Position numbers and translations under genes: made by a program. 64,000 nucleotides of DNA from Pycnopodia helianthoides (lineage: Eukaryota > Echinodermata > Asteroidea > Forcipulatida > Asteriidae): the NCBI GenBank assembly GCA_032158295.1, contig CM063258.1:15351703-15415702 (forward strand), written 5' to 3'. Positions 28,701 through 40,400 of the stretch are shown here, one piece after another (within the stretch, counting starts at the first letter, position 1; every line of letters starts with the position of its first letter). The notes below the pieces were generated by a model. The model was given only the letters and a program-made list of their open reading frames with translations, had not been told where the DNA came from and did no database searches.

Positions 28701-31700
28701 ACTACACTGTGCATGACTGTGTTATAATGACAATGAATCCCTTTAAGTATTTGCCCCATGGAGTTGAAGTTAAACAGATTAGTACTTCTTGTACTTTGTC
28801 ACTAGGCATCGTCCACTGATAGCCCTCTGTTCGACTCTTCCATGGTTTTCCTGCCTTAGCCGTTCTGGTCCAGGTCTTCCCTGCAATCTTCACTATATTA
28901 TCCCTCCATCCCGCTTTGGTCTGCCTCTGTATTTCTTAGTGTTTCCTGATGCAATTCAGTGAATGTCTTGAAGATGAAAAGAGTCGAAAAGCACAGTTTT
29001 TGTTTTGAGGTACAGATTTTTGATTATTTTTGCCTACTCTTTATATGTTTGAAGGTTTTTAGAGGCTGATAAAGGAGAAGAAACATTTCATATCACACAA
29101 CAAGACATCTCTGACGCGGTAGACATTGCAAGTGCTACGAAGGTTTGTAAAATACTATTCAAAATTATCAATATTGATTTCACTCACCTGACGACTTCAC
29201 CTCGATAGTCTTGCTGCTGGTAAATAAGATAATGTCTAGTCCTAACAGTAGCTCATTTATATTAACGTATTATTAATAGTGTTTCTCAAAGGCCTTCGAG
29301 AAAGACTCTGCGAGGGTCGAACGCCAGGCCACTAACTATTTTTTGCATTTATACCATAGGTCCTTTTGGTTGGTAAGCAGTTTGCAACAGCTAATTCTAT
29401 TTTCTCAGTAACTCAGGCTTGCAACTGTAACTTCACCAAAAAAGAGGAAATAACAAAATTTCAATGATTTTGTATAGTGATTTTCAATTTTGAATGGTAA
29501 AACTGAGAATAAAAAATCAGCTGATCTGATGAAAAGTTGCATGCCTGGTAACTGTTGAGTGACTTATTTTGTTTAGTGTCTCAAATAAAAATTATAACGT
29601 CCTTGACTGAAGAAAGCTAGCTGTCTAATATTTAAATCAGTTTGTTACCATCAATTTTTGCAAACAAAAATGTAAGGGATCTTTAAATACTCGGCAGCCA
29701 AATGTAACATATACCAATCCTAACCAGTGAGTACAGGTTAGAGTGTTTAGTATACTATGCTATGGAAATGCAAATTTGAATATCTGCAATGTTTTTCCTG
29801 TTTGTGTTTTAGTCGTTTGATCTGAAACTGGACCAGTTTGGACCATACCGTTTAAACTACACCAGGAATGGGCGGCAATTGCTTCTTGGGGGTCGTCTGG
29901 GTCATTTAGCTGCAATGAATTGGGTCAGTAAGAAACTCATGTTTGAAATCAACGTCATGGAGTCCATCAGAGATGTCAGGTAGAGTGAAATGTTCTATGT
30001 CCTTTCCTGTCCTTTAAACTCTTTGAGTTTGTAATAATAATATAATAAACATTTATTAGATGCTTTTAAACAGAAGTGTAAAACATCGCTGTACACTATT
30101 TTGACCCCTGTTTATTAGACCGTAATCATTTTGACTCCTTTGGAGTATACAGCACCAGCAAGTCACGGTGGTCAAGTGGTTAAACCGCAGGACTTGCAAT
30201 CACAAGGTTGTGGGTTCGAATCCTACCTAGCTAACCACTGATTTCACAATGACTAAAATAAGTATTGTCGTCTAGTTACTGAATCACAATTTATTGATTT
30301 ATGCAGTTCATAATCATAGATGTTAAACCAATGTTTGTATGAGAGAGATTGGCTGTTGCCAGCTTGGCAATTATATCTCATTGCAAGAGCTTTGCCAAGT
30401 TCCCTTGTTGGGAAGATCATCTAAACAAACCAAATGACTACACAGGTTGCTATTTATTCACATCGACAATCTCTACCCAAGCAAGGACTCGCCCAATCCT
30501 GGGTGATTAGAAGAAGTTACAGATGTCTTTCCCGAGAGCACAGGTGTCATGACTGGGATTCAAACCCACACTCCAATTTCTCCCCACCCTGTAACTTCAT
30601 TATGAAATGCTGTACCAATTTTCAGGCAGGTATGGTTTACAACAATTCTTCAAATACAAAAGCACTTGAAAAACTAATTATTTTTGTTTTTATACTAGGT
30701 GGCTTCATTTGGAGACGATGCTCGCCGTTGCACAGAAGAAATGGTTGTATATGTACGACAATAAAGGTGTCGAGATCCACTGTATAAAGAATTTGCATAA
30801 TGTCCTTAAGATGGAGTTTCTACCTCATCATTTCCTCTTGGCCACTGCGGTAAGAATCTTCTAAATGTTCAAAATAACAAATTTGTATACCTGTGATTCA
30901 GAAATAAAACTGAGTATATTTTGCCTGAAGGCGTTACTTTATTTACATTAAGAATCATTGATAATTTAGTGTTCTTTCTGTATGACAATTCTTGCATAAC
31001 TCGCAACGCTGCTGGTTTGCACACTGTTTTACGCACCAAGAACAGCTGTTGTCCAATGATCTGCCTCCTTTTGCCTCAGTGATGGCGCTGTTTGAGAGTG
31101 TGACGTCACATGCAAGGGGTCAATATCCACTTGGTTTGAATGATAGACAAACTATGCCAGCCTGCACTGAATGAATCTACACAGTACATGGTCAACCCCT
31201 TCTACTGAATGACCATTCAATATCATCCACAGTTTTGAATGATAGACAAACTATGTCAGCCTGCAATATGACATCACGTGGTGAATGAATTTACAAAGTA
31301 CACAGTCAGCCCTCCTACTGTATGACCATTTAATATCATCCACAGGGTTTGAATGATAGATAAATTAAGCCAGCCAACAATCTGATATCATGTGGTGAAT
31401 GCATTTACACTATACACTGATAGTTCTGTTAATAGCTGTTTTACCATACACACCCCGATATTGTTGATTTGTTTCCAAAGGTCGGTCAACGAACTGGCAA
31501 ATATTATGGAAAGTAGGAGATTTCTAATAATTGTTGTTATTTTTCTTCAGAATGCTGCAGGCTACCTTCAGTACCTAGACACCTCAGTGGGTAAGATGGT
31601 TTGTAATATAAACACAAGAGGTGGTCGTCTTGACGTCATGACCTACAACCCATACAATGCTATCGTTCATCTTGGACATCCAAATGGTGAGATTTAATGA

Positions 31701-34700
31701 TGTGATTTCTGAAGATTTTTTCATTCATTCATGTTGCTAAGATGTATATTACACCCTTTTTGTAAGACTATTTTAGTTTCTTATATCTCTCAGATAGAAT
31801 ACTATTTTGGAAATAAATGTTTTGCAATTTTTATACTCATCTGTGTCTTCTCGAAAAGCCTGCTGCTGCTGCTGACTTTTTCCCCTTTTTTTCCCCCAAG
31901 GTACTGTTACATTCTGGAGCCCTAATGTCAAGGAGCCGGTTGTTAAAATGCTCTGTAATAAATCAGCAATCAGATCTATTGCGATTGACTCAAAAGGATT
32001 GTAAGTTTAAACCAAATTATGTAATGTAGTCAGGTTTGTGGAGACATTGTGTACAAAAATTATTTCTATGAGTTGTGGTTGTTCTGAAAAGAACCGGTGG
32101 TTCATAACGTGATGTTTCGATTAGTATGCTCTGATTGTCTTCAGGAGAATGCTGGACTCTGTTGCTGTATGCAGTACTTAAGCAGCACACATCAACAGAG
32201 TCAAGCATCTTCTGAAGACAATCAGAACATACTGATCGAAAAGTTGAGTTGTTAACCACAGTTTCTTTTCAAAACCATCACAACTCACAGAGAAAGTGTA
32301 CATGGTGTCTCTGCAAACCTCACTGCATGTAAAACTCTGTATACAAAAAAATACAACAAACTTTTAAATCTGAACATTTTGGTACATGGACTGAACAATG
32401 GGACTGGACACGGACTGAATTCCGATTTTCCATGGTTTGATTCTCTAAGGTATATGGCAACAGCAAGTACTGACCGTCAACTGAAGATCTTTGATGTACG
32501 GACCTTCAAGCCATTACAAGTCTACAGAGTGTCTCATGGTGCAGGGGAGTTGAGTTTTAGTCAGAGGGGACTTTTAGCTGCTGGGCTTGGCAACATTGTT
32601 GAGGTATGATTCCATTGTCCCTATGTTTCTTTGATGAAATTTGAAGTTAACTTCCACAAATTTATTATTTTTCAATTGTTATTTTTATTAACTTAGTTTT
32701 TATCCATGTTTGAAGTGTTGAAAATTTTCTAAACTGATGTGGGGACACTTAATACTTTGTACACATATTTTGTGGCCACCTTGCATGTCTAATGCATTAT
32801 CATGCATGTTGCCGTGTACCAAATTGCACAAGTATTGAGCTTGAGAATGTAACTTTGGCTTTGTATAATTTCAGGTGTACAAGGACTGCTGTACTACAAC
32901 TCAGAATAAACCTTACATGAGGCATATCTTAGGGTCTCAAGTCAGTGGGTTAAGCTTCTGCCCTTTTGAAGACGTCTTAGGAGTCACACACTCTAAGGGT
33001 TATTCAAGTTTACTCATTCCAGGTAAGATGCTTAAGTGTTGTCTTCTATAAGCTCTCTTTTCTTAGGCCGTATCCGAATTGGCGGCTTTGGCTACAGGTA
33101 CAATTGTTGCTAAGGGTGTTGCTATGGACGCCCTATACTTCAATGCATGATGACACTGGCGATCAAGCTAAAGCCATAGCTGTAGCCGCCAGTTCGAACA
33201 CGGCCTAAGAGCTTTCCTTACTCCAACAAAATTGACATCATAAATGGTAGCTCAACAACCTAATGGTTGGACTGGTATACCACTGCCCAATTTCATCGGC
33301 TACAGCAGGGCGTAAGCGCAGTGCCATGAAATTGGACTCTGATACAATGTAAAGCGTAATTATTTTATTGCAATCCTCAGTTCAAAAGAATTGTACAAAA
33401 CATGCAGTCGGATTTTGAAGGGTTTGGGATGGTTGGGGTAAGGTTGTCTTCTACGTTTTTTTCACTTCTTGTTTATAGTTGTGACTGCCATGTTAAAAAA
33501 AAACTTCTGTAGATGACACATTAGTGAAAGGGACCCAACTATTAGATGTTTTCTTCTTTTAGCCTTGTCTTGTGCAAACTTGCAAAAAAAAAAAAAAAAA
33601 AATTAAGCAACATCATTCATTCGCTTGCTTTTTTATTTCATCAAAAAGCATTGAAATTGGAAAGCAAGCGAGCCCCTGCAGCAAACAGACAAAAACAGTC
33701 TGGTAACCATAATGAGATGTTGCATCCTACAAACACTTTGTGCACAGGGAATAAGATCTAAAATGGCAATTGTGAGTAAGGCAAAGTAACCATAATTATC
33801 CACAAATACAATCTCACATACTTATCATTGATTGTTTTAAAAGAAGTGTTTTGTTTAAATAGTGTGTTTTATGTGTTTTGTTTTTTAGGTGCTGGTGAGC
33901 CCAATTTTGATGCACTAGAAGCCAATCCTTACCAATCCAAAACACAACGAAGGGAATTTGAAGTCAAAGCTCTCTTAGAGAAGGTGAAGTATCAATAAAA
34001 TTGAACTACTTATTCAAACAATTTTAGTCCTTTTTTGGCAAGGTTTTTGGTCGAGAACCATTTTCCACATTATAATTTTGTTATTTCGTAATTTTATTAA
34101 CAACAAAATTGTTCTTTTTTAAAGGCTATTTGAATATTTGCATGCTCTTTGTCAAATTCCATGTAACTTAGTTAAAATGGTAATATACCATACAACCAAT
34201 GTTGTTCTGTTGTTGCATTTGATTGATTGGTTTTGAATAAGAACTGAGTTGTGAATAACTACTACAAGGCATTGTCAAACCATGAAGCTGTTGATAAAAC
34301 TTCATGAGTTACAAAAATGCATAAATATTTATTGATAGCTTCAAGTTCTAATCCCCATAGTATTTAAGTCAGAACTGCGATGATGTTGACCTTTGCTATC
34401 TTGACCTACTTTCAGATCCAGCCTGAGATGATAACCCTTGACCCCTTTGCCATTGGTTACGTGGACAAGGCAACAATGGCTCAACGAGACAAAGACAGAC
34501 AGGAGCTCTTTGTAAGATTTTAACTTTAAGTAATTGAGTTGACCCGTGAATAGTTGACTGACCTTGTATACACTCCATATGAAGTTGGCCTGGCCACAAA
34601 TGTTCATGTCTTAAATTGTTTGTTTTCTTGTTGGAATTTGGACTCCGTTTCCTGTTTTTGTACTTCACATGTTTACTTCTTGGCAACAATCATTTGACCT

Positions 34701-35727
34701 CTTTGTTCATTAACCACAAAGGTTCAAGTTCTCTCACAAAAACCGACAAATTTGACTCTAGCAACCATTTTGTTTTTCAAGATACTGAGTTTTGTTGTTA
34801 ATAGAAAGAAATATAATGAAATAACTTTTTGTTTTTTTGAGTTTTGAAACTGATTTCTGTTGATACTTATCATAGGGTTTGAAGCCACCACCAAAGTTTG
34901 AGCCACGGTTTAAGAAGAAGGGACGAAGCTCCGCCTCCAAAAAAGAACAAAGGAGACAAGGTCACAAGGAGGAAGAGAAGAGGGTGAGTAACTAAGACCT
35001 CCCCTCCCCAAAGAAAGACTTGTATGTCTGACTGTGCCTCCTGCATGGCTTACGAGCACAATAATCTGAGCAAAATAAAGAACAAACATATCTGCTGTCC
35101 AGAATTCTTATTAACACCTTTGGTATGCTATGTTCATTTAATATACCATGTGCGTATAATATTACTAGAGTAGCACACCCATCAAAATAATTAATAAATG
35201 CCCACTGCTTCTACATAGCTGTGCATTTCCATTATTAAGGGACAAGAAATTTTAGACTTTTATTGAAATTCTGACTTCTTTTGGCTATCTTGTGAAAATA
35301 ATAACTGTTAATTTCTTCAGCTATAAAGCAATCAATGATCTGCTTCTCTAAAACTGAGGATACTGTTCACAAAGCTCAGTGAAATCTGTAACACCAGGGG
35401 TTACCAAAAGGTGGAATAGCATCATTTTAACATACCTTCTAAACTTTGGATCCCACTTTCAAACCTTTTTGTCGTCGATGGTTCTCACCCCTGATTGTTT
35501 CATCTTTGTTGTACACCTAAGATTGCTGTGGGATGATGTTAGTGTATAAAGTTCATTTGGAAACTCAGGCTTGTTTTATTTTATTTTTCCCCCTTTTTTT
35601 ATAGGAGAAGCTTCAAGAGGAGAGTTATAAGAAACAAGATGAGAAGAAGAAGAAGAAGACTGAAGAAGATAAACAGGAACAGGAATCTCTGGGATATCGA
35701 TCAGCTCTGGATCGATTCAAGAAATAA
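25790..35727 (+). CDS. WDR46: WDR46/BING4 nucleolar WD-repeat protein, complete
   Basis: Fourteen coding exons: 25790-25837, 26854-27126, 27858-27976, 29055-29142, 29813-29979, 30699-30849, 31551-31686, 31901-32000, 32450-32603, 32875-33022, 33889-33983, 34416-34511, 34876-34983 and 35605-35727. All phases agree, giving 601 residues. The N-terminus is lysine-rich and basic. Family hallmarks follow: [36 protein letters not shown], a WD-type propeller ([17 protein letters not shown]), [13 protein letters not shown] and [15 protein letters not shown]. The BING4 C-terminal domain and a final SALDRF follow. In yeast (Utp7) and human this protein is part of the small-subunit processome in the nucleolus. 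The first exon ([16 protein letters not shown]) is the least certain; ATG 26860 in exon 2 is the alternative start. The gene shares its promoter with CDC7. Confidence 0.93.
26289..26686. mobile_element. TTAA-flanked MITE, copy 4, in WDR46 intron 1
   Basis: Left end TTAA-AGGAACATTGCAGAATT and right end AATTCTGTAATGTTCC-TTAA are inverted and flanked by TTAA. The interior differs from the copies at 3974 and 19911, so it is a separate subfamily sharing only the terminal design. It fills much of WDR46 intron 1. Confidence 0.65.
27251..27513. mobile_element. family-B hairpin MITE in WDR46 intron 2
   Basis: Left end CTTGGTCCAATTTCATGGCT-CTGCTTAC and right end GTAAGCAGAGCCATAAAATG-GGTCCAGG are inverted. 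The interior CAGCATATTTCACAGGTTAG and GTAGAGCAGAAATTTGCAC align with 7461-7726. Confidence 0.7.
28059..28236. mobile_element. inverted-repeat element in WDR46 intron 3
   Basis: The left arm TTGCACGGATGTGCCATGTG-CGTGTAGAGCCTCGA is inverted, with mismatches, relative to the right arm TCGAGGCTCTGCACCCAAAT-GGCTGACCGTGCAA. The spacer is about 110 bp. It is noncoding. Confidence 0.55.
28430..28682 (-). repeat. tRNA-Leu-derived SINE (family 1, copy c)
   Basis: Minus-strand reading gives the head GTGTCGTGGCCGAGCGTTCT with GGACTCAGGTTCTC and GAGTGTGGGTTCACGTCC, then the body TGAGCAAGACACTTTAACC, TGGGACATCAAGC and AGAAGAGAAGGGGCTTGTCC. It lies in a WDR46 intron. Confidence 0.75.
30165..30425 (+). repeat. 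tRNA-Cys-like SINE (family 3)
   Basis: The head reads CACGGTGGTCAAGTGGTTAA (A box), GGACTTGCAATCAC (anticodon GCA) and TGTGGGTTCGAATCC (B box). The tail includes GAGAGATTGGCTGTTGCCAG, GAGCTTTGCCAAGTTC and TGGGAAGATCATCTAAAC. It is the only copy in the window and lies in WDR46 intron 5. The acceptor half does not close into a normal stem, so it is not a functional tRNA. Confidence 0.7.
31130..31420. repeat. 98-115 bp tandem repeat in WDR46 intron 6
   Basis: Three copies begin TTTGAATGATAGACAAACTA at about 31134, 31232 and 31347 and end with ACCATTCAATATCATCCACA. The first copy lacks an ATGACATCACGTGGTGAATG-type segment present in the others, which explains the unequal spacing. It lies about 130 bp before the exon at 31551. 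Confidence 0.8.
32032..32320. mobile_element. palindromic MITE with about 75-bp arms, WDR46 intron 8
   Basis: The left arm starts AGGTTTGTGGAGACATTGTG and the right arm ends CATGGTGTCTCTGCAAACCT. Pairing continues through ATGAGTTGTGGTTGTTCTGA-AAAGAACC. An inner arm, GATTGTCTTCAGGAGAATGC, pairs with GCATCTTCTGAAGACAATC. The inner part resembles the core of 13407-13639. It begins about 30 bp after the donor of the exon ending at 32000. Confidence 0.75.
33061..33210. mobile_element. 150-bp hairpin element (family F), WDR46 intron 10
   Basis: TCTTAGGCCGTATCCGAATT-GGCGGCT at the left is inverted relative to AGCCGCCAGTTCGAACACGG-CCTAAGA at the right. The interior has GTTGCTAAGGGTGTTGCTAT and GACGCCCTATACTTCAATGC. 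A diverged copy lies at 47922-48062. Confidence 0.7.
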
Positions 35728-35807
35728 ATCTAGAACAAGGACAAAAATTGTTGATTTTTCACCCTTATTTTGTTCATAACTGTTTGAGTTATTATGTGGA
35801 GAGATCA

Positions 35808-36080
35808 GAGTGGGATTCGAACCTTCAACCCTGACCTCTCTGGTCTGGGCCCTCAAGGTGATCCCTCTGCTGCCCGCTTTCCAGGTTGTATCGTAAACTT
35901 GGGTGTGATCTCTGGCTATATCGCAGTTATAGGTTGAGTTGCTTCTGACCCGCACATCCTGAACAAAGATATTGACATAATAGGGAGACTGCCAACTTTA
36001 GGGCTAGATGGCTCAAGTTGGTGGAGTGCCGGCCTGTTAATCCGGAGGTCGCAGGTTCAAATCCTGCTCTAGACAATTGT
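35808..36080 (+). repeat. tRNA-derived composite SINE (family 2, copy b)
   Basis: It lies in the 3' UTR or flank of WDR46. The right part is a tRNA-like head GATGGCTCAAGTTGGTGGAG ... GCAGGTTCAAATCC. The middle, GCCCGCTTTCCAGGTTGTAT and GATATTGACATAATAGGGAG, matches 11648-11880. The left part, GTGGGATTCGAACC, reads as a B box on the minus strand, so the copy is bounded by two tRNA-like pieces in opposite orientation. Confidence 0.6.
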
Positions 36081-36496
36081 GTCTTTGTCAACCCAAAATT
36101 TAACAAATAACTAAGCACAAAAAATTCTGCTTTAATACCAGTACAAATGTATAATGATTACCAGTCAAAATACCATGTCACAAGTAAAATGTGCGACTGG
36201 TTGCTATGCAAAATAAACAGAAACTTGTTAAGCATTAATTGTCTGCCTAAGTGGCTCCATGGAATTGGGACTTGGTGTAATACAAGCTTGGGTATAACAA
36301 TTTCATTTAAACAAAAGTCTTATATTGAGCTGTTTTTTGTTTTACTTTTTGTTTTAATTTGTAGATTCACTATTAAAAGAAAGCTCCAGTTCAATTCAGT
36401 TTAAACATTTATTTTCACATTTGTTTGAAATGTGTTCATGACAAATTTATTTGTATTTTATGAATTGTATCTATTGAATGATATCGATATGTGTAA

Positions 36497-36502
36497 AATA
36501 AA
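36497..36502 (+). terminator. candidate WDR46 polyadenylation signal
   Basis: An AATAAA about 770 bp after the WDR46 stop is followed by a T/GT-rich stretch (TATTTTTGTTTTTGGTG) within 60 bases, as expected for a cleavage site. Earlier AATAAA-like hexamers are possible. Confidence 0.4.
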
Positions 36503-37477
36503 TAACTGTTTATGACTTTTACTTATGCTATTTTTGTTTTTGGTGTTATTCTTCAGTATTGAAGTTGATTTCATTTTGATTGTTTTTGATTTCATTCATT
36601 TGAGTCCAGGAATTTATGAAGGCATAAAAGTTTAATATTCGGTTACTTCAGAGAGAAAGGTCCTTTCTCTATGGTTACTTCCACCATGCATCCATACCGT
36701 GTTTAAACTGATTGTTTCAAACCGTTACTGTGTGGTTGGACATTGTTGTCGATTATTTCTTTGTTGGTGTTTCTAAGAAATTTTAATTTACTTGGCCGAA
36801 TTGACCATTGTGTTTGTGTCCGAAGTTTGCCCAAGATATCTTATCTAGACCTCCCAGGACCGAGTCATAAATTATTCTTTTGTTCGCTCCAAGAGTTGAT
36901 ATTTCCACTATGTTTGCTTTCTTTATGGTGCCTTTAATTGCGATAGTTGGGTGTTGTTGACAAACCAGCTTGTCCCTTTTGTGGTCTGAAGTCGACCACT
37001 GTTTTTCATTGTGATCGGGAAGCGCTTGTGTTATGTCTACTGTCAAAATCCTCTCGTAACATTATTGTCAAACAAACGCCCCCATTTGCCCGAACACCGA
37101 CCACCTTTGAGAAATAGGGGAAATAGAAACGGTAACATTCAACATCACATCATCACAAATATGTAACAGTTTTGTATAAAGATTTCCGGAAATTATTAAT
37201 TTGAAAAGGATTTGATCAAGAAATAAACTAAAAGGGGTATATTTTAGATATAACAACGACTTTTTCGTGGGTGGGACTCTTGTTGGGGTGCTAGAAACCG
37301 TCAACATTCAACAGGTGACAGGTATTCGTACAGACGACCGCACACATGCACCTGACGAATCCTATGTGAGTACGCACGGCGGGTAGGACAAAATTTTCAA
37401 TTAACTGTGCCGTTGTCCGGTGAGTTATTTCGGCGCTGACGGTTGTCTGTTGAAGTTGAGAATATGAGAAGTACAAA
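36503..37477. other. intergenic, WDR46 to SAPCD2
   Basis: About 1 kb with no repeat or coding exon that I can support. The last 150 bp before 37478 is richer in CG dinucleotides (ACGCACGGCGGG, TTCGGCGCTGACGG) and presumably holds the SAPCD2 promoter and 5' UTR. No TATA box is evident. Confidence 0.5.
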
Positions 37478-40400
37478 ATGGCTTCCTCAGTCATGTTGAA
37501 ACAAACTTCAAAGCCTTTGGAAAGTAATGAACTCTTCCCCAAAGCTTTCGTCGCTTCTCTGAAAGTGCTGTTCGATATTTTAGACGAAGATGGTGACGGG
37601 CTGGTTCATGTGAATGAAATCGAGAAACGATGGGCTTCAGGGGGTGGATCGAGTGGCCTGCCGTTCGGCGTGCTAAACGGCCTCAGGAAAGCGGCACCTA
37701 AGAACGGAAAACTGAGCTTTGACCGGTTCTGCAGCGGGATAAAACTGTCCTTAAACAACGAAAGGGGTGTTGGGAAGGCCAGAGAAGACAGACACCTGAA
37801 TATGGCAACAGTACGACCAAATAACGTGGTCCGACCGATGGCTGTGCGGGCGCGGAGTGCGCCGGAGCTTCCCCGGGGCCAGAACGTCAGGCCACGGTCG
37901 CTATCAAGCAACACCGAGCCCACAACGAACTGGGAGCTCGCAGTGCAGAAAGCAAAGTATAGTGAGGATAAACTCTACCCCACTAAGCATCGAGTGAATG
38001 GGGAGATGAAACCACAGAGGAGGTCAGCTCCTCCAGGTGATATTAACTCAAATGACCCATTTCATCCACGGATACAGAAGGATTCACACCACCACCGTCC
38101 AGCGAGGCGGAGTGAAGGAGACTATGAACGGTATCAACCCAGGCACCCACACACAGTTGCACCCCTGAATGGGCATGGGAGGATGGGGTTAAATCCCCCG
38201 AGGAAAAATCAAGGAGCGCTGTATATTCATCCAAGTTCTCCTGGTAATTATATATTTTTAAGCATGTTTAAGTGTACTTGGAAAAGATGCTAAACTCCTT
38301 TTACTTCTACTTCTCCTGAATCAGATTGCCACCTTTTCACTCATATTTAATATGAACAAGGAAGTAGTCATGTAAAGTCTTTACCAAGTTTGGAATGTCA
38401 TTTTGGTAATGAGTGAAAAAGTGGCTGTTGGATAATGCACCCTTCCCAAGATTTTATTTTACTTTAAATGATAAATAAGGCTGTATGAAAGAAAAGGAAT
38501 TGTTTTCACTTATTTTTCTGATTAATTTCTTCCCTATATAAAATAGATTCAATGTGAAAACTGTTGAAAAATAATTATTGAAGCTTCACTTTTGTCAAAA
38601 ATTAATGGAGCATTCATCAGCTCTAAAGTCTAAGTAAGAGACTAAAAAAAAAAGAAAAAAGTTAGTGTCCTGACGGTTTGACCCTAGCACTAGTAGAGTC
38701 TTCCTCGAAGGCTAAATAATGTCTACACAGTTCTTATTTTTCTACACTCAGACACTTACACTAAAAAATAAATGGAATTCAAAGACCCAAACAATATGTT
38801 AAATTATTCACAAACAAGTCCCTTAATACCACCACACCTTGAATTTGTTCATTATTGACAAGGCCACTTTTTATGAAAAGAGATGGTTCCTTATCAGCTT
38901 GTCTCTTTCAAAGGGGGAAACCATGACAAGTCCAGGGAATGGTGGCAATGTCCTATAAAATTCAAACCCTGTATCACCAACCGAAAAGTGTTAAATTCAC
39001 ACCTTGACAATTAACACTAAATACTGTAAATCCCCTAATCCTTTTACGAGGTCTGGTGTACAAATGGTGTATGTTTTCAAGTGAAGTAACCATGGCGCAT
39101 GTGAAGAACTTTTGACAGATGAGGGTTTTGTTCAATTGTTGATTATTTTGGGTCATGTAATCTTTTCAATGAAAAGAGAATACGCACTTTCCAAAGGTCA
39201 TGGTAGCTGAAGCACCCATGTGAAGTAAAATACTTAGTATTCAGCAAGGCCATACAAAATCATTTGTGTTTTTTTAATAAGGTTATGAAAATACCTCTCC
39301 ACTGTAGTGTAGCGAAAGCTCACAACCTGGATATGTGTAAAAAGAAATGATCTTTGTTTATGTACACTTTGAGTTGCTTTATCAATACAAATCATTCCTG
39401 AAATACCAACATGGTTTTTGCTTTATTTAAGGGGGTCCAAAGATGGAAAATTCACATTGTTCACAAGTGAGTTATGTTATCAAAAACTGGAAACATTGTG
39501 TTTTGTCAATCTTTTCATTCCCTAGTTTCATCATTAATTAAAGGATAGTTATTTATGTGAACCAGCTGTTAGGTCTATTTAGTCTATATATCAAAGACAA
39601 GATGTAGAATCATGAATGTTAAAAATAGCAAAATTCCCTCCTGAAGATTGAGTTTTCATAAAAAGAACAGCAACTGTTTGACACTGAAATTTGTACATTG
39701 ACATTTTAAACAACAAAACCATTAAGGTGGTGAACAGAAAGCATCTACAAGCAAACTTGAACTATACAAATTTATATTTAGATGAGATCTTTATGATGTA
39801 ATTTTGATTTTTTTCTCTCGTATATTTTGAATTTACCGCTAATATTGTTCCTTTTTCACCATGTTGAAGTTGAAGGCAAAAGGGTTGAAAGCAGTAGTCA
39901 TCCTGAGAGACGTTCCCCTGGTCACTCACCCCAACGTTCCCCTGGTCACTCACCCCAACGTTCCCCTGGTCACTCACCAAAACAGAGAAATGAGACCAAA
40001 GGACGCTCCAAGAGGGACGATCCAAGACGACATACCGTAACAAATGGTATCGACTATAATTTGGTAAGTTTTTAGTTTGTTTTTTCCCTGACTTATTCTA
40101 CAAATTTTCCTCTGAGAAAATATCCGTAACAAAAAATAAATTTTTACGCACTTTTGTAAATTATAACTTTGGGTAGCAAAATTTGTGTATCAAGTAATAA
40201 ACCACAAGGGAAACTGACCGGTTAAATAACAATAAAAAGTTGAGGGTGACTGGTACTCCCTAAAAAAAAGATATTGACAAAATAGGGAGACCGCCAACGT
40301 TAATCTTGAGTTTGCGGGTTAAAATCCCGCTCTAGTCAATTTTTCTTTGTTCAACCCTGCAAAATTATGTAATCTAAACTTTGCTTCAGTTGTTTAGTTG

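Noticed and set aside
30165..30240. Functional tRNA-Cys gene
   Set aside because: A and B boxes and a GCA anticodon are visible, but the acceptor stem does not close and a SINE body follows.
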